Positions 14,669 through 28,613 of a stretch of DNA of 64,000 nucleotides are shown here, piece by piece (the first letter of the stretch is position 1; the number at the start of each line of letters is the position of its first letter). A program made the position numbers and the translations under genes. Source of the stretch: Cyanoderma ruficeps (taxonomy: Eukaryota; Chordata; Aves; Passeriformes; Timaliidae); assembly GCA_008694505.1 (NCBI GenBank), contig VZDJ01007753.1, positions 10,449,666-10,513,665 of the forward strand, given 5' to 3'. A model generated the notes under the pieces. It did no database searches and had not been told where the DNA came from. It was given only the letters and a program-made list of their open reading frames with translations.

Positions 14669-16516
14669 ACTACAAAACAATTATACAGTTAACTGGACTT
14701 GCACAAATTTCCCAAAACTTGCCAGAACATTGCTCAAATTTTTCCAGAGGAGCAGGAAACAGTAAGAATGGAGACATAGGAGCTACCTGCTTAAGAAATA
14801 CTCTCCATTAAGGAAAACTTCTTGGGCGCTGTGGGGATGGGAGTTAATTGTCTAAAGGCCCTCCTGTCCCAGGGAAACAGGGTCTGGCATGAGGATGAAG
14901 AGCTGTGCAGCTGTTGAGCTGAGCACAGGAGTTTTAGAGCTCATAGAACCACACTTTTTTCAGTTTCTATAGGAACAGGAAAAAATGCCACTGACAGGGT
15001 GCTTTGTCCCATGCTAATGCTTTAGGAAAGTATGAAACTGTTTTTCTATAGAGTCTGGCCTACATCCTAGAGGTGGCATAAGCCAACCTACGTGCCTAAA
15101 TTATGTGATAGGCACTAATGAGGACAAGCTATCAAAATGTATCTTTTTTCAGCTAAGGCTCTAGGCATGGTAGAAGCAGGTAAATGCCTTTAATTTTCAG
15201 GACTACTTCAGCTATTTCTGACTGCAGCCATTCTTCATTAGCTTTCAAACTACAAAGACATTTCTATCAGATAGGGCAAAAGGAGGGAATAAATCTCTAC
15301 TGGTTAATTGGGAATCTTTATGCTCACTTTGCATTGACTCAGAGACTGCTTGGAAAGAAAGAATGAAAAGGAAGAAAGAGGTCATTCATTGTAACCAATG
15401 GAGAGAGAAGAATAAGATTTCAGAGGTGAAATATAATTAACCAAATTGTATTTGATTATGACAGGAAAGTTATCCACTTGACATTCATAGTGTCAGAGTC
15501 TAATTTCATAGTTTTAACACTGAGCATGGTCAAGGCCTTCTCTATCTGTATGCCAAGAAACACTAAATAAAACATCCTGGAAATATTCCAGAAATATTCT
15601 TGGAAATAATCTGAGAAATAACCTTACATCTTTCCCACCCCACCTCCCTGTTGACACATGTTATTTTCACCTATTTTCTTTTCCAGGTTCTTCCTGCTCA
15701 GCTTCAGATTCTCATTGGGCCATTCATACTGCAGAAAAATTATTGTAGTTGACTCCGTAAAAGTCACATCAAAAAAGAATATCAGCTTTTGCTATGCTAT
15801 AGACTGGCTTCTATCCCAGCTTACAAAAATGTGTCTTTTTTTTTTTGCACATATTACTGAAATTCTTGGCATTATCTCTGATTTCGAGCAAGAGATCTCC
15901 CGAACTCCCAATAATAACATTTGTTGTGATCATACCAAATGGCAAATCATTAATTTCTTTACCAGTTCCAGTGCTTTCTTTTGACAAATAAATAATTTCA
16001 AAAAATCATTCATGAAACAAGCTCCTAACTCTACTCTCAATGAAATAAAGGAAATAACATTTACAGGTACAATCAATATATGAATACAGGACTGAAAGAC
16101 AAGTGGTTTTACCTAAATGGAAGAAAATAAAAGCCTTTTCTCAATTAAAAATGCATATATCTATGAGCAGACATCAGATACTTCATGATGAGAACTGCCT
16201 CTAGGTATCACTAAAATAAATCCAGATTTAATCTACAAAAATATAAAATAATTATGAAACTATCATCATAGTAGCACCAAAACTTTAGCACCAAAATTTA
16301 AAAGATCTGTTTAAGGTTGGAAAATGCAAGTTTGGATTTATAAATTTTACCACACAAAGTGCACTACAGATACTGTAAAAGAGCTGGAAATACTTAAATG
16401 TGCAATGTGTAGTCAGCCAATGCGAGTTGGATTCTTCAGGAATACCAACTGCTAATCTCTGCTTGTCATAAAGACTCTTTAGAGCAGCTGCGATTGCTTG
16501 AATCTTATCTCCATCT

Positions 16517-16577
16517 GAAAAAAAAAACAAACCACAACCCCAAAAAAACACCAAAAAACCAAACCACAAACCCCAAG
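16517..16577. repeat. A/C-rich low-complexity tract
   Basis: An A run grades into CAAACC, CCAC and CCCC units on the plus strand. The hydrophobic and aromatic end of a minus-strand open frame at 16285-16587 comes entirely from this tract and should not be read as a membrane segment. Confidence 0.8.
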
Positions 16578-19527
16578 AAGACAACACTTTGGATTTTTAA
16601 GATGTGGTGTTGGCCATTGAATTGCTTAGAAATATAAGGATGGTTTATACCAGGTTATATCATCAATTTCCATCCAGGCAAATGTCATTATTTTCTTTCA
16701 TTTTTTCTTAATTTTTGTAACAGTATTTCATAGGGCTAAAGGAATTACTGCTAGGCATCCATAACACACCATCCATGATCACCACAAGCAAAGCAGATGT
16801 ATTTGTCCTCATTTTTTTAAAAGACAAGGTGACTCGTGAGATGTGCCTATTTCCTGTAACAATATTATAGTATGTCTAAGCAAGGTCAGATTCTCACTTC
16901 CCTTCGTATTCCTTCAATTTCACAAGGTTTCCAAGAAAAATGAACATTTACCCTTTGATATTAAACACAAGGTCGGACAGAATAAGTGGTTGCAAATGTC
17001 CATTACTTTCCTGTCATCTGCCCAATTAAGGTTTCCAGCTGTCAGTATCTAACATTGCCTCACCATAAAAAATTAAGGGACATTCAGATGCATTGATCTG
17101 TATCAAAAGCGCTTTAACAGAAAGAAAAAAAAAAAAAGCAGAAATCATATTTTTCCTAAAGTGCCAAATTATTACATGAAAATGTTAGAAGTAAGAAAGG
17201 CACAGAGAGCTCCCTCAGAGCTGCCCAGATGTCAATTGGTGCATATAAATTAATTGTTGGTGCACTCACCATTACTCCTCAGCTTTGATCAGGCACCTTA
17301 ATTTGGTCAGAAAGGTAAGACATTCTAAAGGACACAAAGGGAGTGTATATGTGGATTTCCCAGGCAAATACGTTTTCATCTTTATTTGGCGTTTCTAAAA
17401 TAAAACTGACAAGGCATGTATTGACAAATAAAAATATGCTAAATATACCGGAACCAAGGGCCATAGCACAGAATTAAATATTGTGATGATAAAAAATCTG
17501 CATATAATGGCATTTGATTAGCTTTTTATTCTCTTCTATTTTGGAAATTTTCCAATCAATTGAAACAAAATTATCTTTTTTTTCTTTTATCGCATCTGGA
17601 AAAATATATTATTTTCCAAGGACTAATATAACCAGTCCTAAATAAAAATAAAAATTTTACCTCCACATATTTATGCCACATCACTTTTGATGGGCTTTTT
17701 TTGTTCTGCTTCCTATTTTTTTAGTCTTTTAGTGTCTCTTAATGCAATTTTCAGAAGAAAAATAAATATTTCTATATTAAGAAAATGTCTAATATAAGAC
17801 AGTCCTTGAGAAATAAATTGTTTGAAAGTCAGTAGCCATCATAATAATACAAACCATAAGTTCTGGCATTTGAAAAATAACTATAAAACAGAGACTAATG
17901 AACAACAGATTCATATGTTAGACACTATTGTAACTGCTAAGTCAATATAAATTATATGTTCAATATAATTTTTGCAAACAGAATATAGCAATAATATAAG
18001 TTTCTTGTTTCTTTAAAGTCATTTCCTTAAGCTCATACTAGTTCACTTTCATGGCAGGGGATGACTAAAAATTTCAGATTTTCACTACACAAGGATCATA
18101 TTTTCAAACTTATTTAGTCAGATAAAGCCAGACAGGAAGACAGAGAGGTTTATGGAAGATCCAAAACGACTAACACCTTTTGTCTAAGACCTTGATGAAA
18201 TAAATAAGATTGATTCTTGACTAATACTCTTTTCCCGGATGCCAAAAAACATTTGTATATCTGCCACGTTGTTTTTAAAAATTGGAAACCTTTGAAAATT
18301 GAAATATTATTTCATTTGTCACCTCCAAAGAAGCAGGAGCTATACAAGAGAGTGCCCGTATTATGTAGTGAGGTGTGTGCACCCTTAATTTCAAATTCAG
18401 AGCAGAGGAATACTACCTGTACTAGGTTATGCAAACCTAGAGAACAACCATTCTTTTCACCTTTGGGTTTCTCGACTATTGGATCAGATATTCACCCTGG
18501 TGACAAACAGTAAATATTTGATTTTCTTCTTAAATACAGATAAAGTGGAAATCTGCTTTTATACCGTCACTGAAAGTTTCTGTTGGGATTTTTTCAAGGT
18601 GAGTTGAGGGCAGTTGGGATAAAAACACTATTAGATAATGGTCTAGAGACTTTTAAATCATGTCGACTCTGTGTATGTAAATATCTATTAAAACATTACA
18701 TTATAGAAATACAACAAGCAATATTGAATTCACTATGATAATCACTACCTCCTGCAATAGAAGATTTTCTTTTAACATGTCTGATTTTAAACTGAATATA
18801 GTGCTTTCAAGAACACAAGTCAGACAACTTTGAGTACAAAAAAAATCTTGTGAATAGGACATACTATTTGTATATTTCATTTAGGCAACTAGTCTAATGC
18901 TGAACAACACACTTCATCCAGCCAGGTAATTAAAGGTTTGGAAACCATTTGGATGCAGCTGTTATGCATTATCAGTGATAGTTCAGTAGAATGTATAAAG
19001 ATAGCAAAATGCTACTGATCAAACTAAGGGTTGTAAAATGTTAAAGGAACCTGCAGAGTTAACATCAAATTAAGTTTCTATTAGTCCCAGGTTTAGATGT
19101 ATGCCATGTAAGGAATGAAAGATTTCCTAGATACCTGAACTCTTCTTTCTGCTTTTGAGTTATGGTGGGTTTGTTTTGGTGACACAGTCTGGTGATATCC
19201 CTTCTGGTATGGGAGGTAGCCCTTTATAGAAGGAACACAAAAGTAAGAGTAATACTTTTTGATACTGTTCCAGGATAAAAAGTCAAACAAGACAAAATTC
19301 CCTGTTGCAGCTAGAGACTGGAACTGAACTCACCTCTATTGCATAAATGGGAACTGAACTGAAACCATCCAAGCCTCACAATGCTGCTGATCCTCTCCTG
19401 TGGTTCCTGACTGCAAGCAACACCCTTAGCCACCGGATGGACATTTGCATGGATCACCTTGGATCAATAGTGCTCCAAGAATGCAAATTACCATGGATAT
19501 ACAGCCCAGAAAGCACTCCACTGTGTA

Positions 19528-20013
19528 ATGAGTACACCTGGTGTTGCTGCTATTTGTCTTCCAATTCTGTTCTACATTCACTCAGAGGCAAAACTAGCTC
19601 ATTGTTCTTGCCTCTCACAAAATGCTCAACATGCCATTTCAATTCTCTTGTTTTCCAAGGTTCAATGGAAACAACAGGCAGCTGTACTACTGTATTGTAA
19701 TGCATTATATTGCATTCTCTTCCCTTCTGTTAAAGACAAATTGATATTTAGAACAGCTGACATGACACTGGCTGTCTCAAGAGCAGTATCTCCCCACAAT
19801 TTCCCCCAAGTAAATTCAAAGAATCAACTACATGATGCAGACATCTCCGTTTTAATCACCACACTGACTATAAAGCTTTCTTATTATCTAATGAATGTTT
19901 ACTGTTCTGTGGGTAGTAGAAGTAGTGGTGCTACCTTTCCACTGGAGGTAAAAAATACTCTATGCTCTGATTTAAACACTACTTTAAAGGAGGCAAGAAA
20001 AGGTTGTTTCTAA
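19528..20013 (+). other. Longest ATG-initiated open frame in the window (161 codons), status uncertain
   Basis: The frame starts at an ATG with G at -3 and ends with TAA at 20011-20013. I recognise no domain, signal peptide or repeat in it. A second overlapping open frame of 117 codons runs from 19347 to 19700 in another phase, so the stretch is open in two frames, which argues against ordinary coding constraint. No promoter, polyadenylation or splice context stands out. For this base composition, an open run of this length is somewhat unusual but not extraordinary in 64 kb. It may be chance, a decayed repeat, or part of a lineage-specific transcript. No function is proposed. Confidence 0.12.
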
Positions 20014-20349
20014 GGGTATCCTTAAAGGCCAGTTCAAAATAACAATTTGGTGGTACAGCAATTAAGTTTGCCTTATATTGTACCCAGTACAAAATACATT
20101 CTGCTTTTACTCTCTACAGAGAAATATGTGGATACTCAGGTAGTCTGAAACTAAAGCCAGATTTAGCTCAATACAGACACACACAGACAGGAAGTACTTT
20201 CAAAACTTAAAATTTTGGTCTCTTTAGGGAGCAATTCTCCCCTGTTTGAGAGCAAGTATAGAAGTACTACCCTCTTAAATCCTGATTTCTCAGTTGGTGC
20301 CTTGATTTTGCACTAATGTGTTTAAGACTGACTGTCCACTTGTGTACCT

Positions 20350-20393
20350 CATTTTATCAACAAAGCTGGTATAATTGCTTTGTTGATAAAATG
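20350..20393. repeat. Perfect inverted repeat: 17-bp arms, 10-nt loop
   Basis: The left arm cattttatcaacaaagc (20350-20366) is the exact reverse complement of the right arm at 20377-20393. The spacer is tggtataatt. The flanking bases (T on the left, C on the right) do not extend the pairing. The stem is too short for a typical microRNA precursor, so it may be a cruciform-type feature or a scar of template switching during replication. Confidence 0.95.
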
Positions 20394-21010
20394 CTCTCAT
20401 GACTACTATGAGATGTACTTTTTTAAGTGTAAACGATCTCGATATTCATATACAGTAGCATCTGTGTAAATGCCAACTCTAATCCTTTAAAATGAAGGCT
20501 TAACTGTTGGTATCCCTCAAGCCTGGAGTCCAGATACACCGTCCCACTAGGAATCACAAAACACACTCTTCTCTTTCCTCTTGAACTGGGAGCAAACTTC
20601 ACTCCATCTAAACAGCAGAACCTACATTTCCAAAGCTCTATCCTAAAATATCCAGCTGTGTGGTGAGGTAGCAAGAGGTGTTGAGCTCTCACTACACAAA
20701 CACTGATGGTGTAGATGGCAAACTGAGAGGGATGGCTGGGTAGAGAAGAGAGTAAACAGAGCTGAGCCACAAACCACTGCTGATTTCTTCATTGTTTTGT
20801 TATTTTAATGTATACCCATCCTTCTATTATTGTGCAGTAATTCATATTTTCTGTTTTGCAAAAGAAAACCCTACACACTGACAATAACCACTTTGAACCC
20901 CTTAAGGTTTGAAGCTCACATGAGAGTCCATTCCCCTCATGAAAGACTGGCACTGGGGCATTAGCTCATGTTATCACTACTCAAGCAAGGGTCACTGAAT
21001 TTTAGCATCA

Positions 21011-21030
21011 CTGTGGCCTTCTGTGGCCTT
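21011..21030. repeat. 10-bp exact tandem duplication
   Basis: ctgtggcctt occurs twice in direct succession. It is probably a slippage event. Confidence 0.9.
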
Positions 21031-21748
21031 TTTAAAATTTACGGTGAGATGAGCCTGAGAACTCACTGCAGCATTATGAGAGACTGACTCTTTTCCCATT
21101 TTTATAGAAAGCAAAGGTAGATACTTGAAGCAGGAAGCGCTCTGTTTGTTGTCATGATGAGAAAGTTGATTAATTTAGTTGTTTGTTTACCACAGTGATT
21201 TTCTAGCATACTTTTCTTTCCCCAGCATGGGCATGAGTAATAAACTATAGAGCTCTGCAGTACGTTGGAAGAAATTGAGAGTTTAGAAGGGGCTGATCCA
21301 ACATTGTCCCCACAACCAGAAAGAGAGAATGCACACAGATCACACAGGCAATTAAAAGAGCTAAAGTAATGGAATCTGGCTTCTAGCTATGCCTTATGGA
21401 TACCGGCTTAAAACTGTAGCATCCATAAAAATAATCCATATTCTATTAAGAGGGCTTAGCATTGCTGGGCAGCCTAGTTTTGCCTCTGTCAGAGACTGAA
21501 CCACTGGGCTTCCAGTTGATCATTAATTTAAAAGTGATGATCATTAAGAGTTTCTAATCAGCATAAACTCCAGGCAGTAAGATGAATTTTAGTTATAGTC
21601 AATATATAAATTTCCAGCCATTCAGATAGCATTTAACAATCTAAGTGAATGGCTTTTGTCATGGTTGACTGCATATTTGACCCTTGATGCTCCTCCTGTC
21701 CCACATTTTTCCTGATTGTTGTACGCTGACCTCTCATCATTTTTACAG

Positions 21749-21883
21749 TTCTGTAAGGTGGTGAAGAAAAGACGAAAACTCATTTACACTGTCAAAGACA
21801 GAACTCGTCAGGGTCATGTGGCATATATCATCCTCGCATCTCTGGGACCCCCACAATTTAAGTCTGCCCTCACAGTCAGCTAG
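21749..21883 (+). other. Weak candidate terminal exon (44 codons plus TAG) after a good splice acceptor
   Basis: A pyrimidine-rich run ending in TTTTTACAG (AG at 21747-21748) is followed by 44 open codons in phase 0, closed by TAG at 21881-21883. The predicted peptide begins FCKVVKKRRK and has a basic N-terminal third, then a mixed, mildly hydrophobic middle. An AATAAA lies downstream near 22162. I do not recognise the family, and no partner exon with a matching donor was identified upstream. A 44-codon open run is common by chance, so the acceptor is the main reason for listing it. Confidence 0.12.
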
Positions 21884-24800
21884 AAAAGTGAATACTTCAG
21901 AATGAGGCAGTGCTATCATTCAACATTTATTCATGATGGAATGGAAGCCCAATGAATCAGAGTAGATATAAAATGTTATCAAACCGTATTATATTACTGT
22001 AGATCACTCCCATACGGTCTTTTTAATGTTTTCAGTTCAGCTTGCTTCAAATTATTTTATAAAGTACAGAAAAAGACATCAAAGATTGTTGTGTTGATCA
22101 ATCAAATGAAAGCAAAATTTTAGTACTCACAGTATTACAGCAAAGCAATTACAAGTCCAAAATAAAGAAGAAACTCTCTAATTTGAAAAAAAAAATAAGG
22201 AAAAGTACTAAAGAAATTAGAATAGAGTTATTAGCCACATTTGAATTTGAACAGCATTTAGCATAACTTATAACAAAACAACACTACAAAAATTGCACAG
22301 AAACATTAACAAACACAAGCAACTCCTACTCCTTACAAAGGTTTGCTTTTAAATTTCAATGTAATATTTTCTATTTGTTTTAAAAGTGATTTCAGAAAAA
22401 CACCAGAGAGGTATTTTCTCAGTAATATGGTGTATCAAGTATAAAAACAGTTTAACCCTAAAGAAGATTATTAATTTTTTACAGCATCTCTTACAGTAAC
22501 AAGATGAATTGAATCTAAAGTAGATTATATGTCTCAACTGCCTAAAACAAAACTCAACCACAAAACAAAACATAAAAATACCTGGAAATCCATAGCCACG
22601 TGTTGTGAGAAAACATCCAGACCCATCAATCACCACTGAGCTCTATTTACACATGGCTTTAATGGGCAAATGCAGTGTAACCATGCAGCAGACTAGCAGC
22701 ATATGCTACCCAACTGCTACCACCTTCTTGCCATTATAGGAAGCAGCATGTGTACACACATGCAAGCTGTGCCTGATCTAAAGATCAATGTGGGCATCAA
22801 GTGATCCTCTGATTAAAAGCTACAGGATATCCCAAAGAACAAGCTCATGAGTTTTATGGAAACTGGATCTAAATATTTTTAGCTACTTTTTTGCTACATT
22901 CAATGAGAAAAAGGGGAGAAAGGGATGAAAATCCCAACTCAACTTATTTTTTAACCCTCAATATATAAAGGAGTGTAGAAGATACATTTTCATGAAAAGA
23001 AAGATCTATTCCTTTAATAGATTCAGTCTTGTGATATGAGAAAACATAGTACTTTGGAACCTGGTTTTATAGTCAACTTAGATCATTAATAACTAACCTC
23101 AAATTTTCTGAACACTGTTATTTCTATAGAAATGTATTTTCCTGGACAAATAATCTATTTTCTGTTTCTTCAGCACTGTGAAAATACCTGATTCAGGAAC
23201 AACAGAAAATCAATAACAAGTTCAGCGACAGCTATATCTTACATGCCACCATATTAAGATGAAAGGATATGGGAAGTCTGCATTTTCAGATTTTGAAGTA
23301 TAGATTTTCAGTGAATATTGGTGAACAGAAACCTCCTGGCTAATACCCAGGCCAAAGGAACAAAATGCAGGAGAGTCACGTTGTTGCTGAACAGCTCCTT
23401 CATGGTATCTCAGCACCCCACATCCATTACAGTGAATTAATCCAATCTTTAACTTACAGAAAGTCTTTAGGTATAGAACAAGAATATTCTACTTGATAAC
23501 AAACAGGCAGTTGATTTTTTTCCACTCACATGATAGCTGTCTCAACTGGATTTTCCTATGCCCGTCCAAGAAAAAATGCCTTCGCAGGCCAACAATATTT
23601 CCTTAAAACTTGCAGTATTGGAAGAATAAGATGGCAACATACTCTGTCCCTCAAGTAGTGGGATAGATAAAGTAAAATTGAAGCATTGCCTACAAAAAAA
23701 AAATCCCACAAACAAAATTCTTATCCTAGAAAAAATCAATTTAATTTAATTCAATGCAATTCTAAATAAAACCCATTTTCAGGTGAAAGAATGGAAGATG
23801 AAGAGTCGAGTACCTTCCTAGAGAGCTACAAAATCTGGAGGCCCTGAGTTCTGGATAACTATGCTTCAGAAGGATCTCACTTTTTATGTGGTGTTCACAG
23901 TCTGACAAAGATTCCAAAGATTCACCAAGCAGCTGGGGATCTTTAGGAAGAGTTTATAAGCAGGAAATGTCAATGGTCCACTTATTTTATTACAAGATGT
24001 TATTGGGCTGAGAAGGTATTGGGATGGCGACAAGGTAATCATTAGTATCCTCTAGCAGGTGTGTTGGGTTTTTTTCCTTGTAGCTGAAATTTCTCTTTCA
24101 ACAAAAAGTTGTGTCTCTCTCATGCATCCGTAAACTCATTATCTCGTGTAATAGATGTCTTTGGTCTTCAAAAGTTTCACAGGAAATCTTTTGGTTCCAG
24201 TCTGACATCACCAGTAAATAGGACAGTAACTCTTGTCTAATCACCATTCCCTACCGTTCACTCCTCAGGCAGTAAACACTATGTTTTAAAAACCATCCAA
24301 AATTTCCATTATCGGTATGTTGAACTTGCTTTCAAAAGCTCCTCTTTGCACAATACCAGCACTTTCTTCAAAATCTGTAATTGAAATAAGAAGTGTACTT
24401 GAAGGGTATTTTTGGTCTCTGCTGGCCAATTCATTTTACCTGCAAATTTAAAGCAATGGCAGTGAGGAATATTATAGGCAGCACTCATATTGATGGATGG
24501 CTAAAAGCACCAAATAACAAGAAGGGATATTTCTTTCTTCAGCTGATGCCATTTCCTCACTCCCTGATCCCCTTATCCCACACTGTCTCTCATAATATGT
24601 GACTATTTTTATAAATTTCTGAAGTAGCTACTTATTAAGTCTTTATAAAATTTTCCAGTATTAGAGCAAATGTTTAATCCCATTTTTTGTCTTCTTTCAC
24701 AGGGCAAGTAGAACTTAAGATGAGCAATTAGGATCATGTGTTGTATCTTGAAGCAGATATCACAAATCACTGGGGTGGTACATTTCCCCACCTCCTCAGG

Positions 24801-25667
24801 CTGCTCTAAAATCTCAGGAATTCTCATTAGTCCTCAGCTTTGAGTAATGAGTTAGGCAATACCTCTTCCCTTGACCTTATAAGAAACTCAGGATAATATG
24901 GAATATCTAGTAAGTAGTAGAGTGAACCTTGCCATCAAACTTTGTCCTGCTATTGCAAATTTGTATTAAACTGACTTTTGCTGATACCTCCACTGGTGCT
25001 TCTTTATCATTCAAACATTCATGACATTTATGTAAGAATCTACTATGAAATAATGATTACAAATATATTAAACTGTATTATTTAAGGAACTTCCTAACAT
25101 GAAAGATTAAATGTAATTTGGTGAAAAGCACTATTACTTTAAAAGAAGCCATGATCTATATCTATCCTGGAGACTGTCATTTTATATTATCACCAGAATT
25201 CCTGTGAACAAGTAGTTTAAATAAAAATGCATGATCACCTGCCATCCTCCATCTATTTGGGAAACTACACCATGTTTTGTTATGTAGTACTCTGCATCAC
25301 AAGTTCTTCCTTTAGAAGCAGAAAAAAAAGATAAACAAGTCAAGTTCTTTTAGTTCCAGACATTCCAGGATTTTCCTAATCCATATAAATCTTAAGGATG
25401 TGCTCTGGAATAATTTCAAGCAGATGTAGACGATAGCTGCATATTTCAATGAAGACTCACTAACTGAATCTGGTTTGTTATTAGTCATAGGGTAAATGAT
25501 GAAAATGAATGTGAGAAATTAATAGCAAGCACAGACAGACTTCATCCTAAACTGTCATAGCTATGACATATCAATATGACTCTTTCAGCTGCCATGTAAC
25601 TTCTCTCCTGGGAAATGTGCAAATATATCTGAAATCTAACAGGCACAGATCCCGGTGTCCTTTATCT

Positions 25668-25694
25668 GAATTGAATATCTTAGAATTGAATATC
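25668..25694. repeat. Direct repeat, 15-bp period
   Basis: gaattgaatatc occurs at 25668-25679 and 25683-25694, a small local duplication. Confidence 0.85.
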
Positions 25695-27638
25695 CATCAG
25701 TTCTTCGAAAGGCCATGGCTGCATTGCCTTCTCCCAGAAACACATTTTGAAAAGGAGGCATCTGTAGCTGATCCAGGTAGCAACCCCATCCTATAGATTC
25801 AGGAAGTTTCATTAAGCTGGCTTTAGCTTGACCAAACTAGTTACAAGTTTGTTTTTACTGAGGCTCTGGCAAAGCAAGTGTAACTGTCCTGCAATGTATA
25901 TGAAATAAATACAAAAATACACAAAGATAACAGTGAACTTTTATGGTCATCAATGTCAACACTTAAGAGTTGGCATTTAAATCCATACCAATCTTGAAAG
26001 ATGGTCATAATTTTTAATGATTAAGTGTTCCAATGCAAACATAATAAGGAATGCAAAATTTCTCTTATGATGTCTTCAGTAAGTTCAAATTGATATCAAG
26101 GATCTGATCATTAGAAATGCCATGTGAACTCAGAAATAGCTAGTCTATATTTGCCTTTGAAAGAAACAGCAACCAATAATTTGACCAAATTTGTTAGTCT
26201 GTAATTTAACATCTATTTTTGCAGCAAACTAATTTTCAATCCAAAACAAAGATGATCTTCAGATGAAAGAGCTAGTTATGCCCCTTGGAAACTTATTTAA
26301 AATATATCTTGTTTTCATTGACACAAGTTTGCAATAAAATTTACACAAATCCCTATTGCCATTTCTGCCAGTCTTGTTCAATTTCCCACACTCTGTCAAC
26401 ATGTGTTAGGAAGAAAGCATTATGCTTTATTAAATTACATTATAAGTAGAACCTTCATCCCAAACTGAAAGGGAAATAAATTTTAAAATAGCACTGGCTA
26501 ATAACCTCCTGTGACTTTTCAAAATCCTGTCTGTTCTACAGACTCTAAAGTTCATTGTTTTTACAGGCACTCAGGGAGAGAGTCACTAAATTTCTGAATT
26601 GCCAGGCACAGGTACATGTGTCTAAAAGGCTGTGGGTGTAAAAGAGACTCCAGATAGCACAACATCTCTGCTTATGTGTATCTTAATTAAAAATAGTCCT
26701 GTCAGATATGACAGTGTACTTGAGTGTTTGTTTTATAGTCATGCCTTAAGTGAACAAGGTTTTTGAGCAGTTTATAGCACACCAAGACACAACTAAGGAA
26801 AAGGAGGAGAAATTAATAAAAAAAAAAATCTCAAAAAGAATATCTATATTGCCATTAAAAAACACACTATAGGTGATAATTAAAAAAAAAAAAACAGCTG
26901 GAAATGAAACTCCAATTAAACTGCAGGTACTGCTTTTATGACTCATACACTCCAATGGGGAGTTGTACTTTTAAGAGCATTATCTCAGTGCAAACTTTCG
27001 AGCAAGCTTTAAACAGTTGGTAAAATAGGATTTGCTGGAGAATCCTAAGGAGCCTCCCCACATTTGTTCTCAAAAATATATAGACTTCCATCCTGCTAAT
27101 CAAGTAAGTAAAATCTCTGTTAGAAAGATAAATTTAGATGCAGATCTTCAGCCACACAGAAACATCTACTTTGGATCTTGAATTAAGCTTTAACCTAGTT
27201 TTTTCTGAGGCACTTTAATGCTTGTGGAGACTTTAGCAAAAGAACCTTTTCCATTTTGCTGCCCATTTTGTATACATTGCCCTATACATTAAGAGGTAAA
27301 CAAGCATATGGCATTGATCTCCTCTGAAAAGTATAAGGACAAAAAAATTTAAAACCAATAAATACAGCATCATTTACCAGCTGGCAATCTGACATATCTG
27401 TGCAATCCAGAAATCTACTTTTTAAACTAGGTTATTGGATTTTGTTTGCTTGTTTACATGTTAAACAAATTAATATTTGAAACTAATTTCAGGTAGTATA
27501 TCTGAGAGAGAAGACTAGACTCAAAATATAACTCAAGCAGCTGGCAAAACTCTTTAAAATGGTTATTTTAAAAGAAGGAAAGAAGTTGATTTGCCATCCC
27601 TCCAAACTTTTAAATCTTTTCTTAGGTAAGGACAGTAT

Positions 27639-27667
27639 CTTTTTTTTGTTTTGGTTTGGTTTTTTTC
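27639..27667. repeat. T/G-rich tract
   Basis: A T run followed by GTTTTGGTTTGG and another T run forms low-complexity sequence, with no attached retroposon seen. Confidence 0.7.
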
Positions 27668-28566
27668 CATTACCTCCCAGAGACGAACTTCTCTAGAGTT
27701 GTGAAATTGCTATTTACATTTTTGCTACAAGTGCATTGACCAGTATTTCCATGGTTATATTCTTTGTGAAACAGTTCAGAAAACAAACTATAGATCTGAA
27801 ACCACAACCAAAGTTTTTAAAATAAATTTTGGATAATCTTTATGCTTAATCTCCTGTTAGGTGGAACATCATTTAAAAGGATTTTTTTTTTTCTTAAGAG
27901 GCAAACAGGATTCTAATAGATATGGGGAGTCACCTGTCCTCTATGTCATATGAGAAAGTTATTTTATTTCTGTGTAGAGCATTTGCTGCTTTTCTCCCAC
28001 TGACTGGCATTGCATCTATCTCATTTCCATTGTAGCACTTTCAAGCTACAGCCCTGAAGGTGTCATGTTTAATTTACTTAATGAATATATGATAATTTAT
28101 GTCTGCTGCTTGATGGTGCATAAATGTTCAGCTAGATTCATCTTCAATTTGCTTTCAAGGAAAAGATATCCTAAACTTGGACGGCTTGAGGTAAATGACA
28201 GCACTTTGAAGAGTAAAGATTGTCCAAAGGGTGGAGATACACATCACTTGTTTTGTGATATAATTCTTTAGTTTACTTGAACAAATAAATTCACAAAAAG
28301 AATATTCTGTACTCTAACTACTAAATTGTAAGTAGTATTTTAGTATTTTTGAAGAGTAATTTGTTTGTAGTATTTTACTGGACAATGATAGAAAACCCCA
28401 AACCCTCAAATTTAACTCGATACTGATTTTCTTAATTTTTCCTGTTCTAAGAAATCCTGCAAATACTAACTATTTTAAATTTCTGTTCTTGGTTGTAGAG
28501 AAGGGGAATCTATTATGGACATCATCCAGAGCTTGCTCTGGAGCTCAAAGTGTGAAAATAAATAAT

Positions 28567-28613
28567 TTCTTCTTTTATTATCTTTTTATTTTTATTTTTT
28601 TTTATTTATTTTT
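28567..28613. repeat. T-rich low-complexity tract
   Basis: Almost pure T with interspersed A in TTTTA-like units. It lies inside a 108-codon open frame (28489-28815) and explains that frame's Phe/Tyr/Leu-rich centre, so the frame is not treated as coding. Confidence 0.75.

Noticed and set aside
16285..16587. 100-codon minus-strand frame starting with a Trp/Phe/Gly-rich segment
   Set aside because: The segment is the translation of an A/C-rich low-complexity tract read in reverse.
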